Of a DNA stretch of 64,000 nucleotides, positions 34,776-43,764 are shown in pieces; the first letter of the stretch is position 1, and every line of letters begins with the position of its first letter. The notes under the pieces were generated by a model, which worked only from the letters and a program-made list of their open reading frames with translations, made no database searches and was not told the DNA's origin. The translations under genes and the position numbers were made by a program. The stretch comes from Pirellulales bacterium (GTDB taxonomy: Bacteria > Planctomycetota > Planctomycetia > Pirellulales > Thermoguttaceae): assembly GCA_016935315.1 (NCBI GenBank), contig JAFGRD010000037.1, positions 1 to 64,000 of the forward strand, read 5' to 3'.

Positions 34776-34944
34776 ACACTGCACGGATCTCATCGGCTCC
34801 TCGCAAGTTGCGACTGTACACACCTTTCCCTCGACGGCCTCAGGGCCCCTAGTTTGCCCACAAGGAAATTCCTGCAGAGTCTTCGCAACAGTTTAGCCAG
34901 GGCAAATCCAGAGATTTCGGCTCCGGAGGACAAGCGGAAGGCGT

Positions 34945-34979
34945 TATAATGCAAGGGGCGATCAGCAAAGGGGCGATCA
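34945..34979 (+). promoter_or_regulatory. TATAAT box followed by direct repeats
   Basis: A perfect TATAAT (34945-34950) is followed by two copies of AAGGGGCGATCA (34953-34964 and 34968-34979), 15 bases apart. No good -35 is visible, so promoter status is uncertain. The next gene begins at 35050. Confidence 0.4.
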
Positions 34980-35049
34980 ACGGAGCCTGCCTGCGGCGCA
35001 ACACCCGCTCGCGACATCATCGGCGCTCGCAAACCCTGCCCGCACCGCG

Positions 35050-35844
35050 GTGGACCAGCAAGACCTCAACCCGTTCTCCGTGCCGTCGCCGCAGCCGCCG
35101 GACGAGCCCGTAACCCGCGCACCGGCCGCCGGCCAGGACGAGGAACCGAGGCTGGGAATCACTCACCTGCTGGGCTGGACCGCCTGCGTGGCGTTCTACC
35201 TGGGCGTGCTGCGTGGCACAACGTCCCTGGAGCAGCAGGCGCCGTCGGGGCATCTCTGGGCATTTCGAGTTTTGGCCGGGCTTGGCACGGGAACCGCGCT
35301 GGGTGCGTTGGTCCTTTGGACTGCACGCCACTATCGCGGCCTGCCGTTCCCCAAGCACCCGGGCGAGTATCTGTGGCTGGTGCATGGTGCCGCCGGCCTG
35401 GTCATGGCCGCGGCCTGCGCGCTCCTGCAGTTGTTCAATTCCCTACAGCTGACACAGACGGATACCCTGACGCCTGACGTGCTCATCTTGCACAGCCTCC
35501 CGACAGGCGCAGCGGCCTTGGCTTTCCTGATAGCCGCCGTCCGCCTGCCGATCCGCCGCTGGCGGGTCTTCCTGCTGCTCGCCTTCGCAACTGAACTGCT
35601 CTGGATTCTGTCGTTGTTTTCTTCCTGGATGTGGGCGTTCTACGAGGTTCTTCACTGGAGCAATCGGTTACTCTACTTCCTCTGCAACGGCGTTTTGGTG
35701 ACGATCGTGATCATGGACCTGCTGCAACGCCGCCGGTATCCCTGGACACACTGGGTGGGCATCGCGATCAACCTCTGGCTGTGTGTCATCGCGTTGGCGT
35801 TTCAAATCTGGGCCACCTTTTTCCGGGAATCGTCTACATTTTGA
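35050..35844 (+). CDS. Multi-spanning membrane protein of unknown function
   Basis: A 264-residue integral membrane protein. The first 45 residues are a Pro/Gln-rich cytoplasmic part; about seven hydrophobic helices follow (examples LGITHLLGWTACVAFYLGVL, LVMAAACALLQLF, VLVTIVIMDLL). Conserved motifs were not recognised. The start is a GTG at 35050 without a clear ribosome binding site, so it is uncertain. It is divergent from the porin gene and followed after about 140 bases by the LarA-like gene on the same strand; a hairpin lies between them at 35930-35953. Confidence 0.7.
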   Translation: MDQQDLNPFSVPSPQPPDEPVTRAPAAGQDEEPRLGITHLLGWTACVAFYLGVLRGTTSLEQQAPSGHLWAFRVLAGLGTGTALGALVLWTARHYRGLPFPKHPGEYLWLVHGAAGLVMAAACALLQLFNSLQLTQTDTLTPDVLILHSLPTGAAALAFLIAAVRLPIRRWRVFLLLAFATELLWILSLFSSWMWAFYEVLHWSNRLLYFLCNGVLVTIVIMDLLQRRRYPWTHWVGIAINLWLCVIALAFQIWATFFRESSTF

Positions 35845-35929
35845 GCCCGGCCTGGGCCCAAGGGGCCACGACGCCGTGGGCCACCAGCGGGATCGCCGGG
35901 CCATGGCGGCTGGCCGAGACCACGGAAGT

Positions 35930-35953
35930 CTGATACCCTTCAGGGTTTATCAG
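35930..35953 (+). promoter_or_regulatory. Hairpin in the leader of the LarA-like gene
   Basis: CTGATACCCTTCAGGGTTTATCAG can fold as CTGATA-CCCT-TC-AGGG-(TT)-TATCAG, ten pairs with a two-base bulge. It ends 31 bases before the ATG at 35984, close to the ribosome binding site, so it could terminate the upstream gene or affect translation. Confidence 0.45.
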
Positions 35954-35983
35954 TGCACCGTGGTTGAAGCGAAGAGGTGCGTC

Positions 35984-37300
35984 ATGCCCTGGTTCTCCGA
36001 ACAGTCCAGCCGAATCGGCCCCGAGCGGCTGGAGGCCTTGATGCGGCAGACGGCCGAAGAGGCCCGTCGACGGATTGCCGCCCGACCGAAGCGCGTTTTG
36101 CTGTTGCCGCCGGATATCACCCGGGCCCACTCGGGGGCAGGGCGGCTGACGGAGATGCTCTATCGGATCTTTGCCGAGGAGGACGGGGCCGAGGTCCACG
36201 TGATCCCCACGCTCGGGCAGCACGTGCCCCATACGCCCGAAGAGAACGCCCGCATGTTCGGCTCGATCCCCGAGAATCGGATCCACGCCCACGACTGGCG
36301 GGGCGGCTGCGCGGCGCTGGGCGAAGTGCCGGCCGACTTTGTGAAAGAGGCCACCCGCGGCGCGGCCGACTGGGCCATTCCCGTGGTGGTCAACCGGATG
36401 CTGATGCAAGAGAGCTGGGACCTGGTGATCAACATCGGCCACGTCGTGCCGCACGAGGTGCTGGGATTTGCCAACCACAACAAGAACTACTTCATCGGGC
36501 TGGCCGGCAAGGAGATGATCTGCGCCGCGCACATGGCGGCCGCGTGCTGCGGAATCGAAAACAACCTGGGCACGCTGACCACGCCCGTCCGGGCCTGTTT
36601 CAACAAGGCCGAAGGCGACTTCCTCGGGGCGTTGCCCGATCTCTACGTGCAGGTCGTGATGGCGCGCAACGAGCAGGACGAGCTGGTCCACACGGGCGTC
36701 TACGTGGGCGACGATCCGGACACGTATCTGCAGGCGGCCCGACAGTCGCGCCGGCAGAATATCACCGTGCTCGACGAGCCGATCGACAAGGTGGTCTGCG
36801 TGATGCAGGGCGACGAGTTCTTCAGCACCTGGGTGGCCAACAAGGCCGTCTACCGCACGCGGATGGCGCTGGCCGACCAGGGCGAGCTGGTGATCATCGC
36901 CCCGGGGCTGAAGCGCTTCGGCGAGCAGCCCGAGGTCGACGCGCTGATCCGCAAGTACGGCTACGTCGGCACGCCCCGGGTCATGGAGGCCTATCGCCGG
37001 GACCCGGTGCTAAAGGACCTGGCCCACGGCACGGCCCACCTGATCCACGGCTCGTCCGAAGGCCGCTTTCGGATCACCTACGCCCCGGGGCACGTCAGCC
37101 GGGAGGAGATCGAGACGGTGAACTTCTCCTACGCCGACCTCGACCAAACGCTGGCCAAGTACCCGCCCGAGCGGCTCAAGGAAGGCTTCAACGACTTGCC
37201 CGACGGCGAGCGAATCTTCTTCATTCCCACGCCCTCGGCCGGGCTCTGGGCCACGCGCGAGAAGCTCTACGGGCGCGCGACGGGGTTCGACGCCTCGTAG
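35984..37300 (+). CDS. LarA-family (lactate racemase-like) nickel-pincer enzyme
   Basis: A 438-residue protein of the LarA superfamily, enzymes that racemise or epimerise 2-hydroxyacids with the nickel-pincer nucleotide cofactor. The PDITRAHS motif (43-50) corresponds to the DDxTRP substrate loop. H80 (GQHVPHTPEE) matches LarA His108. In VVPHEVLGFANHNK, H157 and K167 match His174 and the pincer-linking Lys184 with identical spacing, and H183 matches His200. So the cofactor ligands are intact. The precise substrate is unknown. LarB, LarC and LarE, which make the cofactor, are absent from the window. ATG 35984 follows AGAGG. A hairpin lies just upstream. Confidence 0.9.
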   Translation: MPWFSEQSSRIGPERLEALMRQTAEEARRRIAARPKRVLLLPPDITRAHSGAGRLTEMLYRIFAEEDGAEVHVIPTLGQHVPHTPEENARMFGSIPENRIHAHDWRGGCAALGEVPADFVKEATRGAADWAIPVVVNRMLMQESWDLVINIGHVVPHEVLGFANHNKNYFIGLAGKEMICAAHMAAACCGIENNLGTLTTPVRACFNKAEGDFLGALPDLYVQVVMARNEQDELVHTGVYVGDDPDTYLQAARQSRRQNITVLDEPIDKVVCVMQGDEFFSTWVANKAVYRTRMALADQGELVIIAPGLKRFGEQPEVDALIRKYGYVGTPRVMEAYRRDPVLKDLAHGTAHLIHGSSEGRFRITYAPGHVSREEIETVNFSYADLDQTLAKYPPERLKEGFNDLPDGERIFFIPTPSAGLWATREKLYGRATGFDAS

Positions 37301-37387
37301 GATTCACCAACGCAAAAGCCGCCTGCGGCTTCACACCAGATCAAGCAGTGCGATGCCGCAAGCGGCTGCTGATTCACGGTCTTTCCG

Positions 37388-38992
37388 CTATTGGTTCCAC
37401 TCCTCGATCAGCCGCTGCCAACGCGCGAAGTCGTAGTTGGCCGGCGGGTCGTAGTCCTGGTTGGCCTTGAGCTCTTCCATCGTGGGCCGCTTCGAGGGCA
37501 CGCCGCTGCCGGGGATGTCGACCTTGGCGGTCCAGGCGATGCCGTTGAGCACCACGGTGCGGAAGCTGTCGCTGGCCCAGCTCCAATGCCAGTGGCCGCC
37601 GGTGAAGCCGAAACCGCGCCCGCCGTCGGGCCGCTCGACGACCCAGCCGACGTGCTCGGGCATTCCCTTGCGGGCGCGGACGGTCGGGTTGCCGCTGTGG
37701 GGGCCGTCGCCTCGCTCGCGTGTGCTGTCGGGCGGGACGGCGGTCAGAATCGGCGTCACCCCCTCCATGTTATCCTTGAAACGCATGTGGTAGTACCATT
37801 CGTCATCCATGAAAAACGGCTTCACGCTGCTGGCCACCGGGTGCTTGGGCAGCTCCTTGAACTCGGCTTTCCAATGCGGATTGACGGACCAGTTGGTCTC
37901 GAAGTAACCGCCGGTCCACTGTTTCAGGCAGTCGCCCGGCTTGCCCTTGGGGACCTCGACCCCATAGTGTAAACAGGCCAACCCCACGCCCTTTTCCATC
38001 AGCGGGGCCACTTCGTCGAGGTGCGGGTTGATGGGGTGTCCGCCGCCGCCGTCGGCGAAGATCACGATCGCGTCGGCGCCGTCCAGCGCCTTGGGATCGC
38101 TGGGCCAGCCGTTTTGATACACGGCCGTCTCGATCCCCAGCCCGCTCTCCCGCAGCCACTTGCCCAGCAGCAGGCAGCCGGCGTTGTGCTCGTGGCTGGC
38201 ATAGCCGTGGCTGGGGCGTCCGGCGATCAGCACAATCTTGGTGCCGTCCGAAACCCCCGTGGCCGCCTCGTCCTTGCCGAGCTCCTTTAAGCGGATGTTG
38301 CGGAATTGGACCTTCATGGGCGGGCCGGCGTGCAGTTGCAGGGCGATCAGCCCGTCGCTGCGGGCCATTTCCGCGTCCTCGTCGGTCACATCGACCGTCA
38401 CCTGGCCGTTGATCTTCTGGACGATGTGGTTGCCCTTGGCGGTGATTTCGTACTCGTTCCAACCGGTCAGGTCGATTTTCTTAAGCAGCTCGTCCGGATC
38501 ACCCACCTTGCCGACGATCTTGGGCTTGTGGTCGCTGCCGATGACCGTCTTGTCGCCGCGTTCGGCCAGGATGCCGCGATACCGCTCGCCGTAGAGGATG
38601 CCGGAGAAGCGGCCGGAGCCTTCCACGTCGGTCTGGTAGCCGCCGATCACCCACTTGCCGAACTTCTCGGGGTCCTCGAAGCTGCGGAACTGGATGCCCG
38701 AATTGTGGTTGTGCAGCCGGCATTCGAGTTTCAGCTCGAAGTCGGCCGGCTTGCCGCCGCGCCAGATGATGAAGGTGTTGCCGTTGGTGGGATTCTCGGC
38801 GGTGGTCTCGCCGGTGATCGTGCCGTCTTCGACGCGCCAGAACTTGGGATTGCCGTCCCAGCCTTCGAGCGTCTTGCCGTCGAAGATCGGCTTGAATCCC
38901 TCGTCGTCGGCCGTCGCCGGGCAGGCGAGCCACAGCGGCACGACCAGCAGACCCAGCAGCGTCACGAGGCCTGGTTTCGCGAAGCGTTTCAT
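37388..38992 (-). CDS. DUF1080-ThuA fusion protein, secreted
   Basis: A 534-residue exported protein joining two domains. After a signal peptide (ends PATA) is a DUF1080 domain (about 28-235: [47 protein letters not shown]). Then comes a ThuA (trehalose utilisation, class I glutamine amidotransferase-like) domain from [19 protein letters not shown] to the C-terminus, with LACLHYGVE and [12 protein letters not shown]. ThuA-like proteins in sugar oxidation systems go with 3-keto-glycoside metabolism. The fusion implies the two functions work together. ATG 38992 (MKRFAKP) follows GGAGGAAG; the longer frame runs into a dispersed repeat and is unsupported. Upstream is the repeat copy at 39057. Confidence 0.9.
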   Translation of the reverse strand: MKRFAKPGLVTLLGLLVVPLWLACPATADDEGFKPIFDGKTLEGWDGNPKFWRVEDGTITGETTAENPTNGNTFIIWRGGKPADFELKLECRLHNHNSGIQFRSFEDPEKFGKWVIGGYQTDVEGSGRFSGILYGERYRGILAERGDKTVIGSDHKPKIVGKVGDPDELLKKIDLTGWNEYEITAKGNHIVQKINGQVTVDVTDEDAEMARSDGLIALQLHAGPPMKVQFRNIRLKELGKDEAATGVSDGTKIVLIAGRPSHGYASHEHNAGCLLLGKWLRESGLGIETAVYQNGWPSDPKALDGADAIVIFADGGGGHPINPHLDEVAPLMEKGVGLACLHYGVEVPKGKPGDCLKQWTGGYFETNWSVNPHWKAEFKELPKHPVASSVKPFFMDDEWYYHMRFKDNMEGVTPILTAVPPDSTRERGDGPHSGNPTVRARKGMPEHVGWVVERPDGGRGFGFTGGHWHWSWASDSFRTVVLNGIAWTAKVDIPGSGVPSKRPTMEELKANQDYDPPANYDFARWQRLIEEWNQ

Positions 38993-39056
38993 TGTTCTCT
39001 TCCTCCTGGAGGGATCGGGGGGGGGAGTGGTAAAGTCGGGGTGTGCCGTTACGTGA

Positions 39057-39161
39057 TTGATGTTTGCACTGTGGATGATCCAGGCCGACCAACGGGAGAA
39101 CGGACAGGTCGGGCTCCCGTGGGTCGCCCTCGCGCATTGAGTATGCAAGCGTCAACAGGGC
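39057..39161 (+). repeat. Dispersed 105-bp hairpin repeat, copy 2
   Basis: Runs from TTGATGTTTGCACTGTG to GCGTCAACAGGGC, the same length as copy 1. Hairpin arms are CGACCAACGGGAG (39086-39098) and CTCCCGTGGGTCG (39114-39126), with one mismatch. It lies between the DUF1080-ThuA gene and ccsA. The complementary strand of all copies keeps one open frame that ends in similar residues (HSQYKHQ, HPQCKHQ, HSQCQHQ). Confidence 0.85.
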
Positions 39162-39286
39162 GCATTGTAGCAGTGGACCCGGCGGCAGGCAAATGGGGGG
39201 CGGCGGCGGCGAAGTCCCGCGCCGTGACGTCGCGGCGCAAAGGGAAAAAGCGGCAAATCTTTGCGTCCTCGGCAGCCTGCCACGGC

Positions 39287-41149
39287 TTACAACGAGGCTT
39301 CCGACACAGCCGGCGACGCAGCCGCCGATCCGGCCCGCGACGCGGCGAGATCCCGCAGGGCCGAGACTCCCGTGGCGATCATCACGTAGAGCAATTGCAC
39401 GGCAACCGCACTGAAGACGTAGACCTGTCCGCCGCCGCCGGAGCCGTAACTGTGCATGCCCTGGCGCAGAACGAAGTTCACGCCGTACGTCGCCATCACG
39501 ACGACCACCGCGAAACAGACCACCGACCAGGCGGCCAGGCCGCGGTTGGTGACCCAGCCCAGGTATCGGGCGTGCAACATACCGAGGAACAACAGCAGCG
39601 TCACCAGGGCCCAAACCTCCTTGGAGTCCCAACTCCAGAAGCGTCCCCAACTGTCATCGGCCCACATCGCTCCCAGGATGGTGCCGAGGGTCAGCATCAG
39701 CACCCCGGCCTTTAGGGCCTCGTACGTGTACTTGCTCAGATTCCGGATCACGTCGGTGTTCCGCGAACCGACCAGGTAATAACTCAGCGTGATGTTGCCG
39801 ATGCCGAGGGCCACGGCCAAGCCCGCGTAGCCGAGCACGATCGTCACCACGTGGGTCGCCAGCCAGTAGTTGCTCCGCAGAACCGGCGGCAACGGGCGGA
39901 TGCTCGGGTCGATGATCGACGGGCAGCCGTCGGCCAGCACCAGCAGCAAGCCACAGACAACGGTCGTCGCCGAGAGAATGTATCGTCGCCGGTAGCGAAG
40001 CTCGAAGATCGACCCCAGCACCAGGGCCCCCAGGGCGGCGCAGACCATCGATTCGTACATGTTGGTGACCGGGACCCATCCGGAAATGAGGCCTCGCACG
40101 GCGAAGCCTGCCAGCATGGCCAGCAGGCAGGCCGCCGAAAACAACCACGCGGCGCCATAGAAGCGTCGGCCTTGCCAGCCCAGGCTCAGCAGCGTGCAGA
40201 CAAAGGCCGCGCCGGCGAGCACTCCAGCGAAGCGAAACGGCACACCATGGTTGTAGGCGACCTCCAAACGGATTCGCCACGGTTGCGGATACGCATCCTC
40301 GTTCGGCGCCAGCTCCGGTCCCAGCTTTTCCGCCGTGGCCAGGTAAGCGGCCGACGCCTCGCGAAACGCCTCGGGCGACTCGTCGAGGTAAGCCTTTCGC
40401 ACGCGCTGCCATCGCCCCTTGAGCTCCCGGAGCGATCCGTCGGGATCCGTCTGGTCGTCGAGCCTCCCTTGCATCAAGGAGGCGATCGACAGCCATTCCT
40501 GGTGCCGGCTGTCGCGAATGGGAACCACGCTAAGCCCCTGGCCGGTGCGGTGGTGCTGATACTGCTGCAGCGTGCCGGTCAGGTCCAGAGCCTTTTCCTC
40601 AAGCGGCGAGAACTTTTCCCGTTTCCCTTGCGCAATCTGCTGGGTCCACATCACGAAGGGCACTTGACGTCCCGTCGCGGGATCGCGAAAGTCGGCGTCG
40701 ATGATCTCCTGCGGCGAGGCGTACTGGCGACGCTGGGGCAGGCCCAGGGCTTCGCGAAGCTGCGGGGAATCGACGCGGATCCATCGGGCCCGGTCCCACT
40801 TGTCGGGCTGGTGGTGATCGAAGTAGCCGATCTCCGGCGCCTCGGTACCCGCGTCCTCGGCATCCGGCGAGTGGTCCCAACCTTGCCAGTCGAAGATCAT
40901 CGCCAGATACGCGGCCACCGCGTCGATCCGCCGCCCGCTCTCGGGATCCTTCAGGCGAGTCCGGCCGCAATACGCCCGCATCGTATCCTCGGCCAGCGTA
41001 TCGAGCGGTTTGTAGCGGCCGCCCGCCAGCACGGGAAGACGACGCCAAGCGGCCCAGTCGAGGTTCTCGTCGACCAGCTCTTCGGCAGCGACGGGAACGG
41101 CCCAAACCAGGGCAGTGAGAAAGAGGAAGACGGCCAGGTTGCGATCCAT
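39287..41149 (-). CDS. ccsA: System II cytochrome c biogenesis protein CcsA-like
   Basis: A 620-residue membrane protein of the heme-handling CcsA/CcmC group. An N-terminal signal and a long hydrophilic extension (about 25-300) precede the helices. The tryptophan-rich heme site is WGRFWSWDSKEVWAL (about 500-515), where the usual WDPKE reads WDSKE; conserved histidines are in NYWLATHVV and in LRQGMHSYG. CcsA works with ResB/Ccs1 to move heme to the outer face and attach it to apocytochrome c. The ResB gene lies 71 bases upstream, in the same direction, so this is a System II pair. The extended N-terminus is larger than in most CcsA proteins. The start follows AGAGGAACCC. Confidence 0.9.
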   Translation of the reverse strand: MDRNLAVFLFLTALVWAVPVAAEELVDENLDWAAWRRLPVLAGGRYKPLDTLAEDTMRAYCGRTRLKDPESGRRIDAVAAYLAMIFDWQGWDHSPDAEDAGTEAPEIGYFDHHQPDKWDRARWIRVDSPQLREALGLPQRRQYASPQEIIDADFRDPATGRQVPFVMWTQQIAQGKREKFSPLEEKALDLTGTLQQYQHHRTGQGLSVVPIRDSRHQEWLSIASLMQGRLDDQTDPDGSLRELKGRWQRVRKAYLDESPEAFREASAAYLATAEKLGPELAPNEDAYPQPWRIRLEVAYNHGVPFRFAGVLAGAAFVCTLLSLGWQGRRFYGAAWLFSAACLLAMLAGFAVRGLISGWVPVTNMYESMVCAALGALVLGSIFELRYRRRYILSATTVVCGLLLVLADGCPSIIDPSIRPLPPVLRSNYWLATHVVTIVLGYAGLAVALGIGNITLSYYLVGSRNTDVIRNLSKYTYEALKAGVLMLTLGTILGAMWADDSWGRFWSWDSKEVWALVTLLLFLGMLHARYLGWVTNRGLAAWSVVCFAVVVVMATYGVNFVLRQGMHSYGSGGGGQVYVFSAVAVQLLYVMIATGVSALRDLAASRAGSAAASPAVSEASL

Positions 41150-41220
41150 TCGGGTTCCTCTTGTGGCAATCCTCTAGTGCCGATGCCTGCTGTCGGGTCT
41201 TCCGTCTCTGGGAGAGTCCA

Positions 41221-42558
41221 TCAGCCCTTTTCCAGGCGTTCCGCTTCCTGCTTGCGCCGGGCGCGCGGCCGGAGATAGTAGACGACGAAGATACCCAGAC
41301 ACGTCAACACGCTGCCGGCATACTTCAGCAGCCGTCCCGGGTCGTGGGCCACGCTGAGAATCGACATTTCCTTGCCGTCGCTGAGCTCTTGGTAATTCGA
41401 CTGATAGAACGTGAACTTCCCGTACGTCAACGGCTTGTTCACGATGATCGTATGTGGCTCGCGGACGTCCTTGGGGCGGATCTTGCGGGAATCGTCGATC
41501 AGCTCGACCTGGCTGGAGAACGAGGCGTTTCCCATCCGCCCGGGATTGGTGCCACGCTCGAAATCGATCAGCTTCAAGGAGTAGTCCAGCGAGAGCCGCT
41601 GGTAGCCGAAGTTCAACCAGAGCGGCCCCCGCGGGGTATCGATTTTCTGGATGCCGAGTTGCGGGTCGCCGCGCATCAGCCAGACCTCCTCGGAGGTGCT
41701 ACCGAGTTCCACCTCGACCAGCACGGCCGCCTCGGCCTTCTCGGACCGCTTGGAGGCGTCCTCCAGCGAGTGGTACGTGGTTTCCCGGCGCGCATGGGGC
41801 AAATACTCCAATACGGAGAGCTTGTAGCCGCCGTCCAGTTCGATCTCGTCGCCGGCCTTTGCCTGGAAGTCGAATTGCTCCGGCGGCAGCCAGCGAGCGG
41901 CCAGCCGTTGGCCGTCCGGGCCGATCATGGCGATTTTGGCCGCCGCCGGGCCGCGTCCCGACGAGTCGGCCACCCAGCGCGTCTCGGCCCGGGCGTGGCG
42001 GAGGAATCTCAGCACCCGCAGGGTCACCCCCTCGGTTTCCGGGAATTCCAGCGGCCGGCCTTCGGGCCAATCGACCGGACCGCCGTTGAAGGAGAAATCG
42101 AGTTTCTCGTCTTCACGGCTTCCGGGCGGAAGGACAGTCAGTTGGCTGCGGTCGCCGAGCGTCACCATGTTGGTGGTCTCGCCCTCGGCGAAAGAGAGTT
42201 GGCCCTCCACGCCCGACCAATAGGTCTGCACGGAGCCGATCATCAACCCCAACACGCCGGCATGCGTCATCAGGAATCCGGCCTGGCGCAGCTTCCAGGG
42301 GAACCGGACCAGCATGGCGGCCAGGAGATTCAGCCCCAACAGCGCCCAGAGCCCCACGAACCAGGGGCTGTCGTAGCAGTACCATTGGACGAATTCCGTT
42401 CCCCGTCCCGACTCCACGAAGGTCGCCGCGGCGCAGACGACTCCCAACAAGATCAGCAGCACCACGGCCAGCTTCAGCGACGCCAGCAACCGAAGCCACG
42501 AGCCCAGTGTGCGGAGTATCGTCGGGCTCGGCGGTTGCGTTTCCGAGACGGATGCCAT
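41221..42558 (-). CDS. resB: Cytochrome c biogenesis protein ResB (Ccs1)
   Basis: A 445-residue membrane protein. TM1 is about 26-47 (LKLAVVLLILLGVVCAAATF), TM2 about 66-85, TM3 near 93-115 in FLMTHAGVLGLMIGSVQ, and a final TM after a 290-residue soluble domain (LLKYAGSVLTCLGIFVVYYL). The His in THAG and the HDPG before the last helix are the usual heme-contact positions. ResB binds CcsA to form the heme export and ligation complex. It ends 71 bases before ccsA and is first in the pair, the order typical of System II operons. There are no adjacent cytochrome genes, so its targets are encoded elsewhere. Confidence 0.9.
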   Translation of the reverse strand: MASVSETQPPSPTILRTLGSWLRLLASLKLAVVLLILLGVVCAAATFVESGRGTEFVQWYCYDSPWFVGLWALLGLNLLAAMLVRFPWKLRQAGFLMTHAGVLGLMIGSVQTYWSGVEGQLSFAEGETTNMVTLGDRSQLTVLPPGSREDEKLDFSFNGGPVDWPEGRPLEFPETEGVTLRVLRFLRHARAETRWVADSSGRGPAAAKIAMIGPDGQRLAARWLPPEQFDFQAKAGDEIELDGGYKLSVLEYLPHARRETTYHSLEDASKRSEKAEAAVLVEVELGSTSEEVWLMRGDPQLGIQKIDTPRGPLWLNFGYQRLSLDYSLKLIDFERGTNPGRMGNASFSSQVELIDDSRKIRPKDVREPHTIIVNKPLTYGKFTFYQSNYQELSDGKEMSILSVAHDPGRLLKYAGSVLTCLGIFVVYYLRPRARRKQEAERLEKG

Positions 42559-42875
42559 GCGGCGGCCTGCGTGCGCGAGATGGGCGGAAGCCGGAAATCA
42601 GGCCGGACCTCCGCAGAATGGCGAGTCGAGTGCGGTTTGCAGAAGTCCTGCCCGAATCAAAGTCTATCCGCCCGACTCGGTACAAACAACTCCTCCCGTG
42701 GCGACTGGGGACCCGCACCACCGTCCAGAACGGTCACACATGACCGCCCCAATTGACATTGCCCAACATCGGCGGCCGTCGCTATGATGTTGCCGCGCGG
42801 TCCGTTGGGTCGCGGTCCGGTGGGCCCCAGTACGGGCCGGGACGTCGGGAGAAACGGCAGGAGGTCGCCTCGGGG

Positions 42876-43667
42876 ATGCAGTCGTCAACGGCAGTGATGC
42901 TTCGAGCGCTGGTGATGCTGGCCTGCGTCGTGGCCATTCCCATGGCGGCGCTGTGCGGCAAGTCGTTGCCCCAAATGCTCGATGCCCTACTGGACGGCTG
43001 CCGCTCCCAGACGACGGCATCGGCGTGCGTTGCGGCCAACGAAATGCCTCACTTCGAGCCGTACAATGCCACCGTTGAGCCGGAACCCCACCCCTTTCCG
43101 TCGCCCGGTTCGCCTGGACTGCAACCCTCGCTCCAAACCGGCGGAGGACGGCACCAGCCGCCAACTGACCAGCCACCGACTGAAGCGGCCACCTCGGGCG
43201 TAATCCCGGCTGGCTATCGACCGCCCGCGAATTCGGCATCTGTGGCGGTTTCCGGCGGGCCGGACGCGTCGCAGCAGCTTCAACCACCCTTTGCTCCAGC
43301 CCCCGTGGCAGTTCCACGCTTCGGTTCCGCTGCCGCGGCACCGCCCAGCCCCCACGAAGAAAGACCGAACGGCCAAAGCCTTTCCCCCACCGCCGGCCCC
43401 GCGGCCCCGGCGCGTCCCACGCCCGGAAGTCCCCAAACCGCCGACGGGTTCGCCTACGTGCAAGACCGGTTGCGGCAGTTGGGCGCCACCGCATACTCCC
43501 TGGAATTCTGGGGCAGCCGTCAGCAGTTGTACCGGTTTAGCTGCAAGATGGCGGTCGGGCAGAATCCCGGCTGTGTCCGGTACTTTGAAGCCACGGACAC
43601 GGACCACCTGAAGGCCATGACCGAAGTCCTGCGTGAGGTAGAGGCGTGGCAAACGGGGTTACGCTAG
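42876..43667 (+). CDS. Proline-rich exported protein of unknown function
   Basis: A 263-residue product. The N-terminus has a hydrophobic segment (MLRALVMLACVVAIPMAALC), signal or anchor. The middle (about 50-185) is low complexity, rich in Pro, Ala and Thr. The last 75 residues (ADGFAYVQDRLRQLGATAYSLEF through LKAMTEVLREVEAWQTG) are compact and probably folded. I do not recognise a family. ATG 42876 follows AGGAGG at about 13 bases; a longer frame begins at 42753 but shows no signal. It is divergent from resB and precedes the ScpB-like gene on the same strand. Confidence 0.65.
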   Translation: MQSSTAVMLRALVMLACVVAIPMAALCGKSLPQMLDALLDGCRSQTTASACVAANEMPHFEPYNATVEPEPHPFPSPGSPGLQPSLQTGGGRHQPPTDQPPTEAATSGVIPAGYRPPANSASVAVSGGPDASQQLQPPFAPAPVAVPRFGSAAAAPPSPHEERPNGQSLSPTAGPAAPARPTPGSPQTADGFAYVQDRLRQLGATAYSLEFWGSRQQLYRFSCKMAVGQNPGCVRYFEATDTDHLKAMTEVLREVEAWQTGLR

Positions 43668-43764
43668 CAGCCCTCGGATCGGGCCGATCGGGAAGGCAGC
43701 AGCGTCGCCGCGGGACGGGGCGCCATTGGGCTTGCCAAAGGCCGGCGTTTAGGCTTAGCTTGAG

